64,000 nucleotides of DNA from Aldersonia sp036524855 (GTDB taxonomy: Bacteria; Actinomycetota; Actinomycetes; Mycobacteriales; Mycobacteriaceae), in the NCBI GenBank assembly GCA_036524855.1, contig DATDBL010000145.1:1-64000 (forward strand), in the 5' to 3' direction. The translations under genes were made by a program, and so were the position numbers. Below the pieces are notes generated by a model, which was not told the DNA's origin, did not search any database, and saw only the letters and a list, made by a program, of their open reading frames with translations. Shown here piece after piece: positions 43,860-54,712 of this stretch (position 1 is its first letter; the number at the start of each line of letters is the position of its first letter).

Positions 43860-44462
43860 ATGCTCTCCACCATTTCTGTTGGCACACCTGTATCTGCGCT
43901 CCGTAATCGGCCCGCACGCCGTTCGCCGCGCCCGCCCGCGTTGCCGACCCGGCTGCGTCCCGCGGACCTGCTGCGCATCACCGACGAGGCCGCCGATGCG
44001 GTGCTCACCGGCTGCCACGACCACCTGCTCCCCGAGGGCGGCATCTGGCCCACCGAAAATCGTTGGAACACAAGGTTGCATTCCGACGGCGAGGTCGACG
44101 TCTGGCTGATCAGCTGGGTACCCGACAAATCCACCGAACTGCACGACCACGCCGGCTCGCTCGGCGCACTCACCGTGCTGTCCGGCTCGCTCTCCGAATT
44201 CCGTTGGACGGGAGACCGATTGCGGCAGCGCACGCTGCACGCCGGGGACCAGGCGTCGTTCCCGATCGGGTGGGTACACGACGTGATGCGTGCCGCCGAC
44301 AGTCAGGGTGCACCCGCTCGGAACCCGGCCGATCCGACGCTTTCCGTACACGCCTACTCGCCGCCGCTGACGGCCATGTCCTACTACGAGATCACCGACC
44401 GCGCGACCCTGCGCCGCACCCGCACCGAACTGACCGATCAGCCCGAAGGCGAAATCCGATGA
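43860..44462 (+). CDS. Cysteine dioxygenase family protein
   Basis: The 200-residue cupin has the iron site of CDO type I: STELHDHAGSLGALTVLSGSLSE (H-x-H) and a third His in PIGWVHDVMRA, with VHAYSPPLTAMSYYEI at the end, as in bacterial cysteine dioxygenases. It oxidises cysteine to cysteinesulfinate. A TGGAG site precedes ATG 43860. It is fused translationally to a rhodanese gene (ATGA overlap), a frequent pairing. The first 35 residues are a basic, poorly conserved extension. Confidence 0.88.
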   Translation: MLSTISVGTPVSALRNRPARRSPRPPALPTRLRPADLLRITDEAADAVLTGCHDHLLPEGGIWPTENRWNTRLHSDGEVDVWLISWVPDKSTELHDHAGSLGALTVLSGSLSEFRWTGDRLRQRTLHAGDQASFPIGWVHDVMRAADSQGAPARNPADPTLSVHAYSPPLTAMSYYEITDRATLRRTRTELTDQPEGEIR

Positions 44463-44920
44463 GCACCGTCATGAACTCCCGCACCGGCACCAAGCACCAG
44501 ACCGTCGACGAGATGCTCGCCCACGCCCGCCGCGGACTGCAGCGCATGTACGCCTTCGAGGTCCCCGCCGCCATCGCCCGCGGTGCGATCCTCGTCGACA
44601 TCCGCCCGCAGGCTCAGCGGGCGCGCGAAGGCACTCTGCCCGGTGCGCTGGCCATCGAACGTAACGTCCTCGAGTGGCGGCTCGACCCGTCCAGCTCGGC
44701 CCGCATCTCCGCGGCGGTCGACCACGACGTCGAATGGGTCGTCGTCTGCTCGGAGGGCTACACCTCGAGCCTGGCGGCGTACGCGCTGCAGCAGCTGGGT
44801 CTGCACCGCGCCACCGACCTCGTCGGCGGCTACCAGGCGCTGCGCGCAGCCGGCCTGGTCAACATCGGCGTCGCTACGCCACATTTCCGCCGCGAGGCCG
44901 GCTCGATCATCGCCGTCTGA
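44459..44920 (+). CDS. Rhodanese-like sulfurtransferase
   Basis: The 153-residue product is one rhodanese domain: ARGAILVDIRPQAQRAREGTLPGALAIER and the active loop VVCSEGYTSSLAAYALQQLG with the persulfide Cys, then DLVGGYQALRAAGL. ATG 44459 overlaps the CDO stop. In this operon it probably handles sulfane sulfur from cysteine breakdown. Confidence 0.9.
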   Translation: MSTVMNSRTGTKHQTVDEMLAHARRGLQRMYAFEVPAAIARGAILVDIRPQAQRAREGTLPGALAIERNVLEWRLDPSSSARISAAVDHDVEWVVVCSEGYTSSLAAYALQQLGLHRATDLVGGYQALRAAGLVNIGVATPHFRREAGSIIAV

Positions 44921-45000
44921 GGTCATCGACGTCTGAGGACGTCGGGCCGTCACTGCACGGTCGCCGGGCCGTCACGGCGCACCCGATAGGCTTGCCGCTC

Positions 45001-46515
45001 GTGAGCGAAGCGGACAGCGCACAAACCGTCGACGACACCCCCGAGCAGATGCGGGTGCGTCGGGCCAAGCGCGACCGACTGCTGGACGACGGTGGCGACC
45101 CGTATCCCGTCGTGGTTCCCCGCACCCACACCCTCGGGCAGGTGCGCGAGCGCTACCCCGACCTCGAGCCCGACACCGGGACCGGTGATCGGGTGGGCGT
45201 GGCCGGGCGTGTGCTGTTTCTGCGCAACACCGGCAAACTCTGCTTCGCAACCCTGCAGGAGGGTGACGGCACCCAACTACAGGCCATGATCAGCCTCGCC
45301 GGTGTCGGCGCCGACGCGCTCGCAGCGTGGAAGTCCGATGTCGACCTCGGCGACGTCGTGTTCGTACACGGCGAGGTGATCAGCTCGCGCCGCGGCGAGC
45401 TGAGCGTGCTCGCCGACGACTGGCGGATGGCGTCCAAGGCGCTTCGTCCGCTGCCTGTGGCGCACAAGGAGATGAACGAGGAATCGCGGGTGCGCCAGCG
45501 GTACGTCGACCTGATCGTGCGGCCTGAGGCGCGGCGCAACGCCCGCATCCGTGTGGCGGTCGTGCGGGCGCTGCGAAACGCGTTGGAGCGGCGAGGCTTT
45601 CTCGAGGTCGAGACCCCGATGCTGCAGACCCTGCACGGCGGCGCCGCGGCGCGCCCGTTCGTCACCCGCTCCAATGCCCTGGACCTCGACCTGTACCTGC
45701 GGATCGCGCCGGAATTGTTCCTGAAGCGGTGCGTGGTCGGCGGCATCGAGAAAGTCTTCGAGATCAACCGGAACTTCCGCAACGAGGGCGCCGACTCCAC
45801 CCATTCGCCGGAATTCGCGATGCTCGAGACCTACGAGGCGTACGGCACCTACGACGATTCTGCGCGGATGACGCAGGAATTGGTACAAGAAGTCGCACAG
45901 GAGACGTTCGGCACGCAGGTCATGACGCTCGCCGACGGCTCCGAATACGACCTCGGTGGCGAATGGCAGACCGTCGAAATGTACCCATCTTTGTCGCAAG
46001 CGGCGGGCGTCGAGGTTACCCCGGACACCACCGTCGAGGAATTGACCGCGCTCGCCGGCCGAGTCGGTCTCGAAATTCCCGAGGGCAAGGGGTACGGCCA
46101 CGGGAAACTCGTCGAGGCACTGTGGGAGCACACCTACGGGCACAATTTGTACGCGCCGGCGTTCGTGCGGGATTTCCCGGTCGAGACCTCGCCGCTGACG
46201 CGGGCGCACCGCAGCAGACGCGGCATTGCGGAGAAATGGGACCTGTACGTGCGCGGCTTCGAGTTGGCCACCGGCTATTCGGAACTCGTCGACCCCGTGG
46301 TTCAGCGGGAACGTTTCGTCGACCAAGCGCGACTGGCCGCCGCCGGCGACGACGAGGCGATGCTGCTCGACGAGGAATTTCTCGCCGCGATGGAACACGC
46401 GATGCCTCCTACCACAGGCACCGGTATGGGAATCGACCGGCTGTTGATGGCGCTGACCGGCCTCGGAATCCGCGAGACGATCCTGTTTCCCATTGTGCGC
46501 CCGCTCGGCCACTGA
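45001..46515 (+). CDS. lysS: Lysyl-tRNA synthetase, class II
   Basis: The 504-residue product has an OB-fold (VGVAGRVLFLRNTGKLCFATLQ) and class II motifs: motif 1 RGFLEVETPMLQ, motif 2 FEINRNFRNEGADSTHSPEFAMLE and motif 3 TGTGMGIDRLLMALTG. GTG 45001 begins it. TAGGCT (44987-44992) lies 8 bases before, so the mRNA may start at the GTG without a leader. It stands between the CDO operon and lsr2, as in mycobacteria. Confidence 0.97.
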   Translation: MSEADSAQTVDDTPEQMRVRRAKRDRLLDDGGDPYPVVVPRTHTLGQVRERYPDLEPDTGTGDRVGVAGRVLFLRNTGKLCFATLQEGDGTQLQAMISLAGVGADALAAWKSDVDLGDVVFVHGEVISSRRGELSVLADDWRMASKALRPLPVAHKEMNEESRVRQRYVDLIVRPEARRNARIRVAVVRALRNALERRGFLEVETPMLQTLHGGAAARPFVTRSNALDLDLYLRIAPELFLKRCVVGGIEKVFEINRNFRNEGADSTHSPEFAMLETYEAYGTYDDSARMTQELVQEVAQETFGTQVMTLADGSEYDLGGEWQTVEMYPSLSQAAGVEVTPDTTVEELTALAGRVGLEIPEGKGYGHGKLVEALWEHTYGHNLYAPAFVRDFPVETSPLTRAHRSRRGIAEKWDLYVRGFELATGYSELVDPVVQRERFVDQARLAAAGDDEAMLLDEEFLAAMEHAMPPTTGTGMGIDRLLMALTGLGIRETILFPIVRPLGH

Positions 46516-46663
46516 CTCCTCCCGCCCGCAATTTCCGCCGCGACAATTGGGTTGCATGAACTCGTCGCGTTTGTGGGTATTCTGGCGCCGTACGCCGCGG
46601 CCCTGCGCGGCTGCGATGTATGCAAGACCAGGTAGGGAAGACCATGAAGGGAATGGGTATCTG

Positions 46664-47014
46664 ATGGCCAAGAAGGTCACGGTCACGCTGATCGACGATG
46701 TCGACGGTGAGGCCATTGCGGACGAGACCGTCGAATTCGGTCTCGACGGCGTTTCGTACGAGATCGACCTGTCGGCGGACAATGCCGCCATCCTGCGCGA
46801 GCAGGTGGAAGCCTGGGTCGAGAATGCGCGCCGCGTCAGCGGGCGCAAGCGGGTCAAGCAGGCGGCCGCGCCCGTCGCGCCGAAGTCGCGCGTCTCGGTG
46901 GACCGTGAGCAGAGCGCCGCGATCCGCGACTGGGCGCGACGTAGCGGCCACAAGGTGTCGGCACGCGGGCGGATCTCCGCCGAGGTGATAGAGGCCTACA
47001 ACCAGGCGAACTGA
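46664..47014 (+). CDS. lsr2: Lsr2 nucleoid-associated protein
   Basis: The 116-residue product matches Lsr2 throughout. The N-terminal dimer domain is KKVTVTLIDDVDGEAIADET, then VEFGLDGVSYEIDLS. A basic linker follows, then the DNA-binding domain AIRDWARRSGHKVSARGRIS with the AT-hook-like RGR. It bridges AT-rich DNA and silences foreign genes. AAGGGA precedes ATG 46664. Its presence marks the organism as Actinobacteria. Confidence 0.97.
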   Translation: MAKKVTVTLIDDVDGEAIADETVEFGLDGVSYEIDLSADNAAILREQVEAWVENARRVSGRKRVKQAAAPVAPKSRVSVDREQSAAIRDWARRSGHKVSARGRISAEVIEAYNQAN

Positions 47015-47025
47015 CGAGTGCGAAC

Positions 47026-47050
47026 GGCCACACAGGGTGAGGGTGTGGCC
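47026..47050 (+). terminator. Hairpin after lsr2
   Basis: GGCCACAC (47026-47033) and GTGTGGCC (47043-47050) are perfect arms with a 9-base loop, 12 bases after the lsr2 stop. No T-run follows, which is common in this GC-rich setting. Confidence 0.6.
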
Positions 47051-47136
47051 GATCCACCACCCAGGGTTCCTATCGCGAGGTGGTCGGCGCCGAGAGACTA
47101 GGTAACAACCGAGTCCCCCAATGCGAGGTAGCCAAC

Positions 47137-47475
47137 ATGACCACCACAATTGCCGCCCCGATCGAGAGTGCCCCGATCGTCAGCGATGCGGACCACGCCG
47201 CGGAGGTCGACGTGTTCAAGACCGATGCCGCTTCCGCGGAACTCGCTCGGGCGATCGATGCACTGGATACCAAGATCCTCGAGCTCGTCCGCCGTCGCGT
47301 GGAGATCACGCGCCGTGCCGGCATCGCCCGCCTGCAGGCGGGTCTGCCGCGGATCACCCAACACAGCGAGATGGACTCGCTGCGCCGCTACGAGGCCGAA
47401 CTTGGCCGCGAGGGTGTCGGTATGGCCCTCGTCCTGATGCGCCTCGGTCGCGGCGGCATCCCGGCACGCAGCTGA
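47137..47475 (+). CDS. Chorismate mutase, AroQ type
   Basis: The 112-residue product has a disordered first 30 residues and then an AroQ helix set: LARAIDALDTKILELVRRRVEITRRAGIARLQAG, HSEMDSLRRYEAELG and MALVLMRLGRGG. The R-R-x-E-I-x-x-x-x-G-x-A-R motif matches small actinobacterial chorismate mutases (Rv0948c-like). It makes prephenate for phenylalanine and tyrosine. GAGGTA lies upstream of ATG 47137. Confidence 0.88.
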   Translation: MTTTIAAPIESAPIVSDADHAAEVDVFKTDAASAELARAIDALDTKILELVRRRVEITRRAGIARLQAGLPRITQHSEMDSLRRYEAELGREGVGMALVLMRLGRGGIPARS

Positions 47476-47546
47476 AGACGATCAGCGGCACACCGGTCGC
47501 GAATCCGGCGGCGCCGATACGATTGACTCATGCCGAGAGGTCGAGC

Positions 47547-48170
47547 GTGAGCGGGTTCGACGGACCGTGCCTTCGGTTCGCCGACGAATCCGGCCGCCAG
47601 CAGGAGGTCGAGCTCTCGCCCGAGCGCCCACGGCTCACCGTGGGCCGCTCGGCGCAGGCCGACATCGCACTGACCTGGGACGACGAGGTCTCCCGGCTGC
47701 ACGCCGCGATCGAGTGGATGGGGACCCATTGGACCATCCTCGACGACGGACTGTCCCGCAACGGGACCTTCGTCAACGGCGAGCGCCTCGCGGGTCGGCG
47801 CAGCCTGCGGGCGGGGGACCGCATCCGCATCGGCGGAGCGCTGATCACGTTCTACGAGTTCGGCGGGGGTCTCGACGACGTCACCCGGGTGGCGTCCGGG
47901 TCGCTGCCTACCGTGCGCTCCCTCACCGAGACACAACGCTCCGTGCTCATCGCGCTGTGCCGGCCCTACAAGCACAACGCGGCCTTCGCCACCCCCGCGT
48001 CGAACCAGCAGATCGCCGGCGAGCTCTACCTGAGCGTCGACGCGATCAAGACCCATCTGCGCGCGCTGTTCGCCAAGTTCGGCGTCGAGGACCTGCCGCA
48101 GAACCAGAAGCGGGTCCGGCTGGCGGAATTGGCAATCCAGAGCGGCATCATCTCCGAGCGGGATCTCTAA
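47547..48170 (+). CDS. FHA-domain protein with C-terminal helix-turn-helix
   Basis: The 207-residue product has an FHA domain (about residues 25-100: LTVGRSAQADIALTWDDEVS, then RLHAAIEW and DGLSRNGTFVNGERL) that reads phosphothreonine. A C-terminal HTH of LuxR/OmpR-like type follows (SNQQIAGELYLSVDAIKTHLRALFAKFGVEDL). Such proteins link Ser/Thr kinases to transcription, and the two kinases at 28-35 kb are possible partners. GTG 47547 is the start. It overlaps the convergent araC stop by four bases. Confidence 0.85.
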   Translation: MSGFDGPCLRFADESGRQQEVELSPERPRLTVGRSAQADIALTWDDEVSRLHAAIEWMGTHWTILDDGLSRNGTFVNGERLAGRRSLRAGDRIRIGGALITFYEFGGGLDDVTRVASGSLPTVRSLTETQRSVLIALCRPYKHNAAFATPASNQQIAGELYLSVDAIKTHLRALFAKFGVEDLPQNQKRVRLAELAIQSGIISERDL

Positions 48171-49099
48171 CCCGCCAACCGGGACGCGCTCGGCCGCACC
48201 CCGCGCACCCGCTTGAACGCGGCGGACAGCGCGAACCCGCTGCCGTAGCCGACCCGGCGGGCCACCGCGTCGAGCGTCTCGTCTCCTTCCTGCAAGAGGT
48301 CCGCGGCCACCGCGAGCCGCCACCCCGTCAGGTAGCTCATCGGTGGTTCGCCCACAAGGTCGGCGAACCGGCGCGCTAGCACCGCGCGCGACACCCCGCA
48401 CCCAGCCGCAAGCGCCGCGACCGTCCACGGGTGCGCCGGATTGTGGTGAATCAGCCGCAGCGCGTGCCCGACCAACGAGTCGGCGTCGGCGCGGTACCAA
48501 CCGGGAACGTCGGCGTCGGCGCGGGCGAACCACGCCCGCAGCGCCGAGATCGTCAGCAGGTCGAGCAGTCGGTCGAGCACCACCTCCTGGCCGGGGTCGT
48601 CCTTCACGATCTCGGCCTCGAGCAACGGCAGCACCGGGCAGTTCCACTCCGCCGCGCGCAGCACCGCGAGCGTCGGCAGTGAGTCGAGCACGCGGCGGCT
48701 CACCTCGCCGGCCATCTGGTAGGTGCCGGTGAGCAGCACCGTCTCCCCGTTACGGCTGTTGCCCCAGCTCCGCACGCCGAGTCGCCACTTCTCCTGAAGC
48801 GGTTCGCCGTACAAGGTGCGGCATTCCTGCCCAGGCCCGATCACCACCTGCGGTGGGGTGGCCGGATCGTCCGCGACGAGGTAGGGGTCCGGGCCCCGCG
48901 CGAGCACAACGTCGCCGGCGCGCAGTTCTATCGCGGCGCCGTCGTCGGGGCGCACCCAGGCGGCCCCGTGTACCACCGCGAACACTGTCAGCGGGGCCCG
49001 GTCCTCGATCCGCATCGACCACGGCGCCGTCATGATCGAGCGGACCAGGAACGCGCCCTTCGCGCGGGGACCGCTCAACAGGTCGGCCAGTGCGTCCAT
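48167..49099 (-). CDS. AraC-family regulator with cupin domain
   Basis: The 310-residue product has an N-terminal cupin (WSMRIEDRAPLTVFAVVHGA, then LRAGDVVLARGPDPYLVAD) and a C-terminal double HTH (WTVAALAAGCGVSRAVLARRFADLVGEPPMSYL; LDAVARRVGYGSGFALSAAFKRVRGVRPS). Start ATG 49099 is chosen because TAGAAT lies 7 bases upstream, consistent with a leaderless transcript; ATG 49126 is an alternative. It is divergent from an NmrA relic and a DUF1772 gene, an arrangement seen in other actinobacteria. Confidence 0.88.
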   Translation of the reverse strand: MDALADLLSGPRAKGAFLVRSIMTAPWSMRIEDRAPLTVFAVVHGAAWVRPDDGAAIELRAGDVVLARGPDPYLVADDPATPPQVVIGPGQECRTLYGEPLQEKWRLGVRSWGNSRNGETVLLTGTYQMAGEVSRRVLDSLPTLAVLRAAEWNCPVLPLLEAEIVKDDPGQEVVLDRLLDLLTISALRAWFARADADVPGWYRADADSLVGHALRLIHHNPAHPWTVAALAAGCGVSRAVLARRFADLVGEPPMSYLTGWRLAVAADLLQEGDETLDAVARRVGYGSGFALSAAFKRVRGVRPSASRLAG

Positions 49100-49182
49100 G
49101 CTGTCGATTCTAAGACGATCACGCATGGAATCGAGATTCTCGACGATGGATCGTCTCGTCCTCGCAGGATTGGATTGCAGGC

Positions 49183-49308
49183 ATGACCACACTCGTTCTC
49201 GGCGGCACCGGCAAGACCGGCCGCCGCGTCGTCGCGCGACACTCCACCGCCCGGCTTCGCGCTCTCGATCCGAAGGCCGTCGCCGCCGGGGGTGGGTGGT
49301 CGCGGTGA
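49183..49308 (+). pseudogene. NmrA-type NAD(P)-binding oxidoreductase reduced to 41 codons
   Basis: The frame begins MTTLVLGGTGKTGRRVVARH, the intact dinucleotide-binding start of NmrA-like oxidoreductases (about 280 residues). It then ends after KAVAAGGGWSR, with TGA at 49306-49308. The rest of the enzyme is missing, yet the stop still overlaps the DUF1772 start (GTGA) as in an intact operon. An in-frame internal deletion is the simplest explanation. Confidence 0.8.
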
Positions 49309-49826
49309 CAGTGATGACAGTGATGACTGTGAAGGTCGCTTTCGCGCTGGCGGCGGCCGTCACCACCGGCCTGCTCGCCGGATTGTTCTACGCCTATTGC
49401 TATTCGGTGATGCGGGCCCTGGCCGGCGCCGACGACCGTACCTTCGTCGACGTCATGCAGCGGATCAACGTCGCGATCGTCAACCCGTGGTTCCTGGTCT
49501 GCTTTCTCGGCAGCCTCGGGTTCACCGCGGCCGCGGCGGTGGCGCACCTGCGCGGTGACCGGACGATGCTGGCCTGGGTGGCCGCGGCGCTGGTGCTGAA
49601 CCTGGCGGGCTTCGCGGTGACGGTCGCGGGGAACGTGCCGTTGAACAACCGCCTCGCGGCCGTCGACCTCGACCACACCGCCGACCTCGTCGCAGTTCGT
49701 GCGCAGTTCGAGACCGCCTGGGTGCGTTGGAATGTCGTGCGCACCGTGCTGCACACCGCGGCGTTCGTCGCGCTCGGGTGGGTGTTGGTGCTGGAACAGG
49801 GGACCAGTCAGGCGGCCTCGTCGTAG
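49305..49826 (+). CDS. DUF1772 (anthrone oxygenase-like) membrane protein
   Basis: The 173-residue product has four membrane helices. DUF1772 features are the first helix with AGLFYAYCYSVMRAL, DVMQRINVAIVNPWFLVCFLGS, and NVPLNNRLAAVDLDHTADL followed by FETAWVRWNVVRTVLHTAAFVAL. The family is related to fungal anthrone oxygenase; its bacterial role is not known. Several in-frame starts exist (GTG 49305, ATG 49314, ATG 49323) in a repeated GTGATGACA stretch. Confidence 0.85.
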   Translation: MTVMTVMTVKVAFALAAAVTTGLLAGLFYAYCYSVMRALAGADDRTFVDVMQRINVAIVNPWFLVCFLGSLGFTAAAAVAHLRGDRTMLAWVAAALVLNLAGFAVTVAGNVPLNNRLAAVDLDHTADLVAVRAQFETAWVRWNVVRTVLHTAAFVALGWVLVLEQGTSQAASS

Positions 49827-50737
49827 CGGACGTCGATGCGCCGCAGCAGTCGGCTCAGCGCCGCGGCGACCTCCTGCGGCTGCTCCAGAATCACCGCATG
49901 CCCCGCTCCGTCGACCATCACCAGTTCCGCGCCTGCGACCTCGGCGGCCACCGCGACCGAGTGCGAGATCGGGGTCATCAGGTCCGCCGATCCGCACAGC
50001 ACGAGAGTCGGCACGCCGTCGAGCGCGGACAACGTGGCGCTCTCGTCGTAGGTCTGGAACGCCGAGAGGAACGCCGCCATCGTGACGATCGGTGTCTCGT
50101 TGCGCATCGCTGCCGCCAGCGCCAGCACACGTGGGCTCACTCGCCGGTCGCCGAACTCGATCGCGCGGATCGCGGGTGCAAACACCCGGCAGCCCAGCAG
50201 CTTGGCCCGGTGCATCGCGCCCGGTGCCGAGCGCACCGCCGACTGGAACCACGCGACTGCCGGGTTGTGCAGCAGCCGCCCCAGGCCGGTGTCGGCTATC
50301 CCACCGGCCGACGACGACACCAGCGCCACGCCGACCGTCCGGGTGCCGATCTCGTGCGGGTACAGCCGCGCGTAGGTGAGCGCGACCATCCCGCCCATGG
50401 AGTGACCGACGAGCACGACCCGACCGCCCGGCGCGACCGCGTCGAGCACCGCATGCAGGTCGTGCGCGAGCCGCTCGAGGGTGTAGGTCGACGCCGCGGC
50501 GGTCCCGGACGCGCCGTGGCCGCGGTGGTCGTAGGCCACGACCCGGATGTCGCGGTGGCTGCGGGTGAGCTGGGTGCCGACGAACGTCCAGGAGTCGGTG
50601 CGCAGGCAGTGCCCATGCAGCAACACCACGGTGAGGTCGGCGGTCGCGGGTCCGGTCTCGCGCACTGCGAGCGTGACACCGTCGTCGGTGGACACCGCGT
50701 GGGTTCGCTCGGTGGGAGCGAGGGTCGTGACCGACAT
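49808..50737 (-). CDS. Alpha/beta hydrolase
   Basis: The 309-residue product has the alpha/beta hydrolase layout: LTVVLLHGHCLRTDSW (oxyanion HG), VVAYDHRGHGAS, the nucleophile elbow VVLVGHSMGGMVAL, LVLCGSADLMTP (Asp) and GAGHAVILEQP (catalytic His). ATG 50737 has GGAG at good distance. Substrate unknown. It is convergent with DUF1772, overlapping by 19 bases. Confidence 0.9.
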   Translation of the reverse strand: MSVTTLAPTERTHAVSTDDGVTLAVRETGPATADLTVVLLHGHCLRTDSWTFVGTQLTRSHRDIRVVAYDHRGHGASGTAAASTYTLERLAHDLHAVLDAVAPGGRVVLVGHSMGGMVALTYARLYPHEIGTRTVGVALVSSSAGGIADTGLGRLLHNPAVAWFQSAVRSAPGAMHRAKLLGCRVFAPAIRAIEFGDRRVSPRVLALAAAMRNETPIVTMAAFLSAFQTYDESATLSALDGVPTLVLCGSADLMTPISHSVAVAAEVAGAELVMVDGAGHAVILEQPQEVAAALSRLLRRIDVRYDEAA

Positions 50738-50882
50738 CGAACTCTCCGATCCTGACAGGGGAAGAGTTTCCATGCTCGCCCGCGGCGGTCGGCCGCGAAA
50801 TCGCCCCGAGAGGTGGTCCGCACGCACCCGGGGTCAGTGATTCCCCACCAAGGGTGGGGGACGGTTGCGACACGAGTCCTGA

Positions 50883-51515
50883 TCAGCGACGACGCGGCGC
50901 CGGCGGCTTCGCCAACAGCGCGGCGACGAGGAAGCAGATCGCACCGACGAGCGTGCCGAGGTTCGCGATGCGAGCGTTCGCGACGGCCCCCGACGACGGG
51001 TCGACCCACGCCGCGACCGCAGAGACACCGAACGCGACGGACCCGAGCATGTTCAGCCACGTGCTGCGCCAGTTGCGGGCGTGCGGATCCCACAGACGGT
51101 CCGTGTCGGTGGTCGCGACGACGGCGAGGCCGCTGGAGATCAGGAACGCCAGCGACCCCCAGACGTCCGGACGCCACACCCACCGGTTGACCTGTTCCGC
51201 GTCGAGGTTCGCAAGGACCGCAGCGAACGTGCTGACGTTGAACAGCAGGGTGCCGACGAACTGGATCAACGCCGACCACCAGTCGTAACGCTCGATCCGG
51301 TGCGATTCGGCGCCGGGGACCGGCCGCCCGCTGAGCCGGAACTGGATGAAGCCCGCGGCGGTGAAGAAGATCGAACCGACGAAGTACGTCAGGTTGTCCC
51401 AGCGGGCGCCGACGGCCTCGCCGTAGCCGGGCCACGCGCCCACCGCAAACAACGCCGACCCGATCGCGAAACCCCAGGATTCCCGTCGCAACCGCAGTGT
51501 CCGTGTTTGCTCCAT
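50883..51515 (-). CDS. YrhK-like membrane protein
   Basis: The 210-residue product has five to six membrane helices. It carries the YrhK-type segment FAIGSALFAVGAWPGYGEAV at the start and repeated WxxxGSxxFxxxxxxxxxR features (NLTYFVGSIFFTAAGFIQFR; WWSALIQFVGTLLFNVSTF). Function unknown. It is divergent from clpC across 229 bases. Confidence 0.75.
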   Translation of the reverse strand: MEQTRTLRLRRESWGFAIGSALFAVGAWPGYGEAVGARWDNLTYFVGSIFFTAAGFIQFRLSGRPVPGAESHRIERYDWWSALIQFVGTLLFNVSTFAAVLANLDAEQVNRWVWRPDVWGSLAFLISSGLAVVATTDTDRLWDPHARNWRSTWLNMLGSVAFGVSAVAAWVDPSSGAVANARIANLGTLVGAICFLVAALLAKPPAPRRR

Positions 51516-51744
51516 GCGCCCCTCCGTTCGCTGTCGGCGTACATCATGCGGAAACGAAAGGCGAAACGCTCGCGTTGTGACCTGTGAGTCGCCGGTGTGC
51601 GGGGTCCCCGTCTGGACGTCGATAGAGACGCGCGGCTTGCTCGCCCACTACAGTAGAGGCGGGGCAGTGGATTCTCCGAGGTCGTACTCGGGGAATCCAG
51701 GGCTTTCTGGTGGCGTCACCGCCGGAGCGGAAGTGAGGAGAACG
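51516..51744. promoter_or_regulatory. clpC upstream region
   Basis: No gene is present. The region has a perfect inverted repeat AACGC-TC-GCGTT (51565-51576) and a -10-like TACAGT (51649-51654) about 90 bases before the clpC start. The palindrome resembles the CGC/GCG-rich sites of ClgR regulators but its spacing is shorter than the described ClgR box, so the assignment is open. GAGGAG (51735-51740) is the clpC ribosome binding site. Confidence 0.4.
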
Positions 51745-54264
<2,520 letters not shown>

Positions 54265-54283
54265 TAGGTAGGCGCAAGCACCG

Positions 54284-54337
54284 GCCGTGCGCGGTCGACG
54301 AGTTTCGGCTCGTCCACCGCGCACGGCGTTATTGTCT
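54284..54337 (+). terminator. clpC terminator
   Basis: A 19-base stem (54284-54302 with 54309-54327, one mismatch) around the loop TTTCGG is followed by GTTATTGTCT. It begins 19 bases after the clpC stop. It is the clearest intrinsic terminator in the window. Confidence 0.85.
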
Positions 54338-54712
54338 CCTGACCATGCTGCCGCGCGATAGTGGCGATGGCGCCGTTGACATGTTCGTCCGCGATATAGT
54401 ACGAAGGGAAGAGCGTCAGGTTCTGGTCGAAGCTCGGCTCTGACGACGTCGGGGGGGTCGGGCCCGAAGAGCGGCGAAACATGGTCAGACGGCTGCTGTC
54501 TAAACAGGGGATGCGCGGGTCCCGATCCCGGGTGCGACGACCGGTCTCGAGTCCGATTGCGCTGGGCTGTCGAGGTATTCGGCGTGTCGATCGTTTCCGC
54601 AGTCGGCGGACTTCGCCCGGAGTTCGATCTGCGTTGTTGACAGGTGGCACATTCCGCGAGCGGGCATACCGGTGTCGGTACTCGCTCGGCACCACCATGC
54701 GGTAGCACGACC
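54338..54712 (+). other. Intergenic region before the NRPS gene
   Basis: About 375 bases with no convincing gene. TTGACA (54376-54381) and TATAGT (54395-54400) are strong hexamers but only 13 bases apart; a second TTGACA (54637-54642) has no good partner. One of these probably belongs to the NRPS promoter. The composition is less GC-rich than the neighbouring genes. Confidence 0.4.

Noticed and set aside
47547..48170. FHA protein as a direct operon partner of the membrane kinases
   Set aside because: The genes are 13 kb apart with core genes between, so only a possible functional link is mentioned.
51565..51576. AACGC-TC-GCGTT as a definite ClgR box upstream of clpC
   Set aside because: The described ClgR box has a longer gap between its CGC and GCG arms, so only a generic palindrome is claimed.
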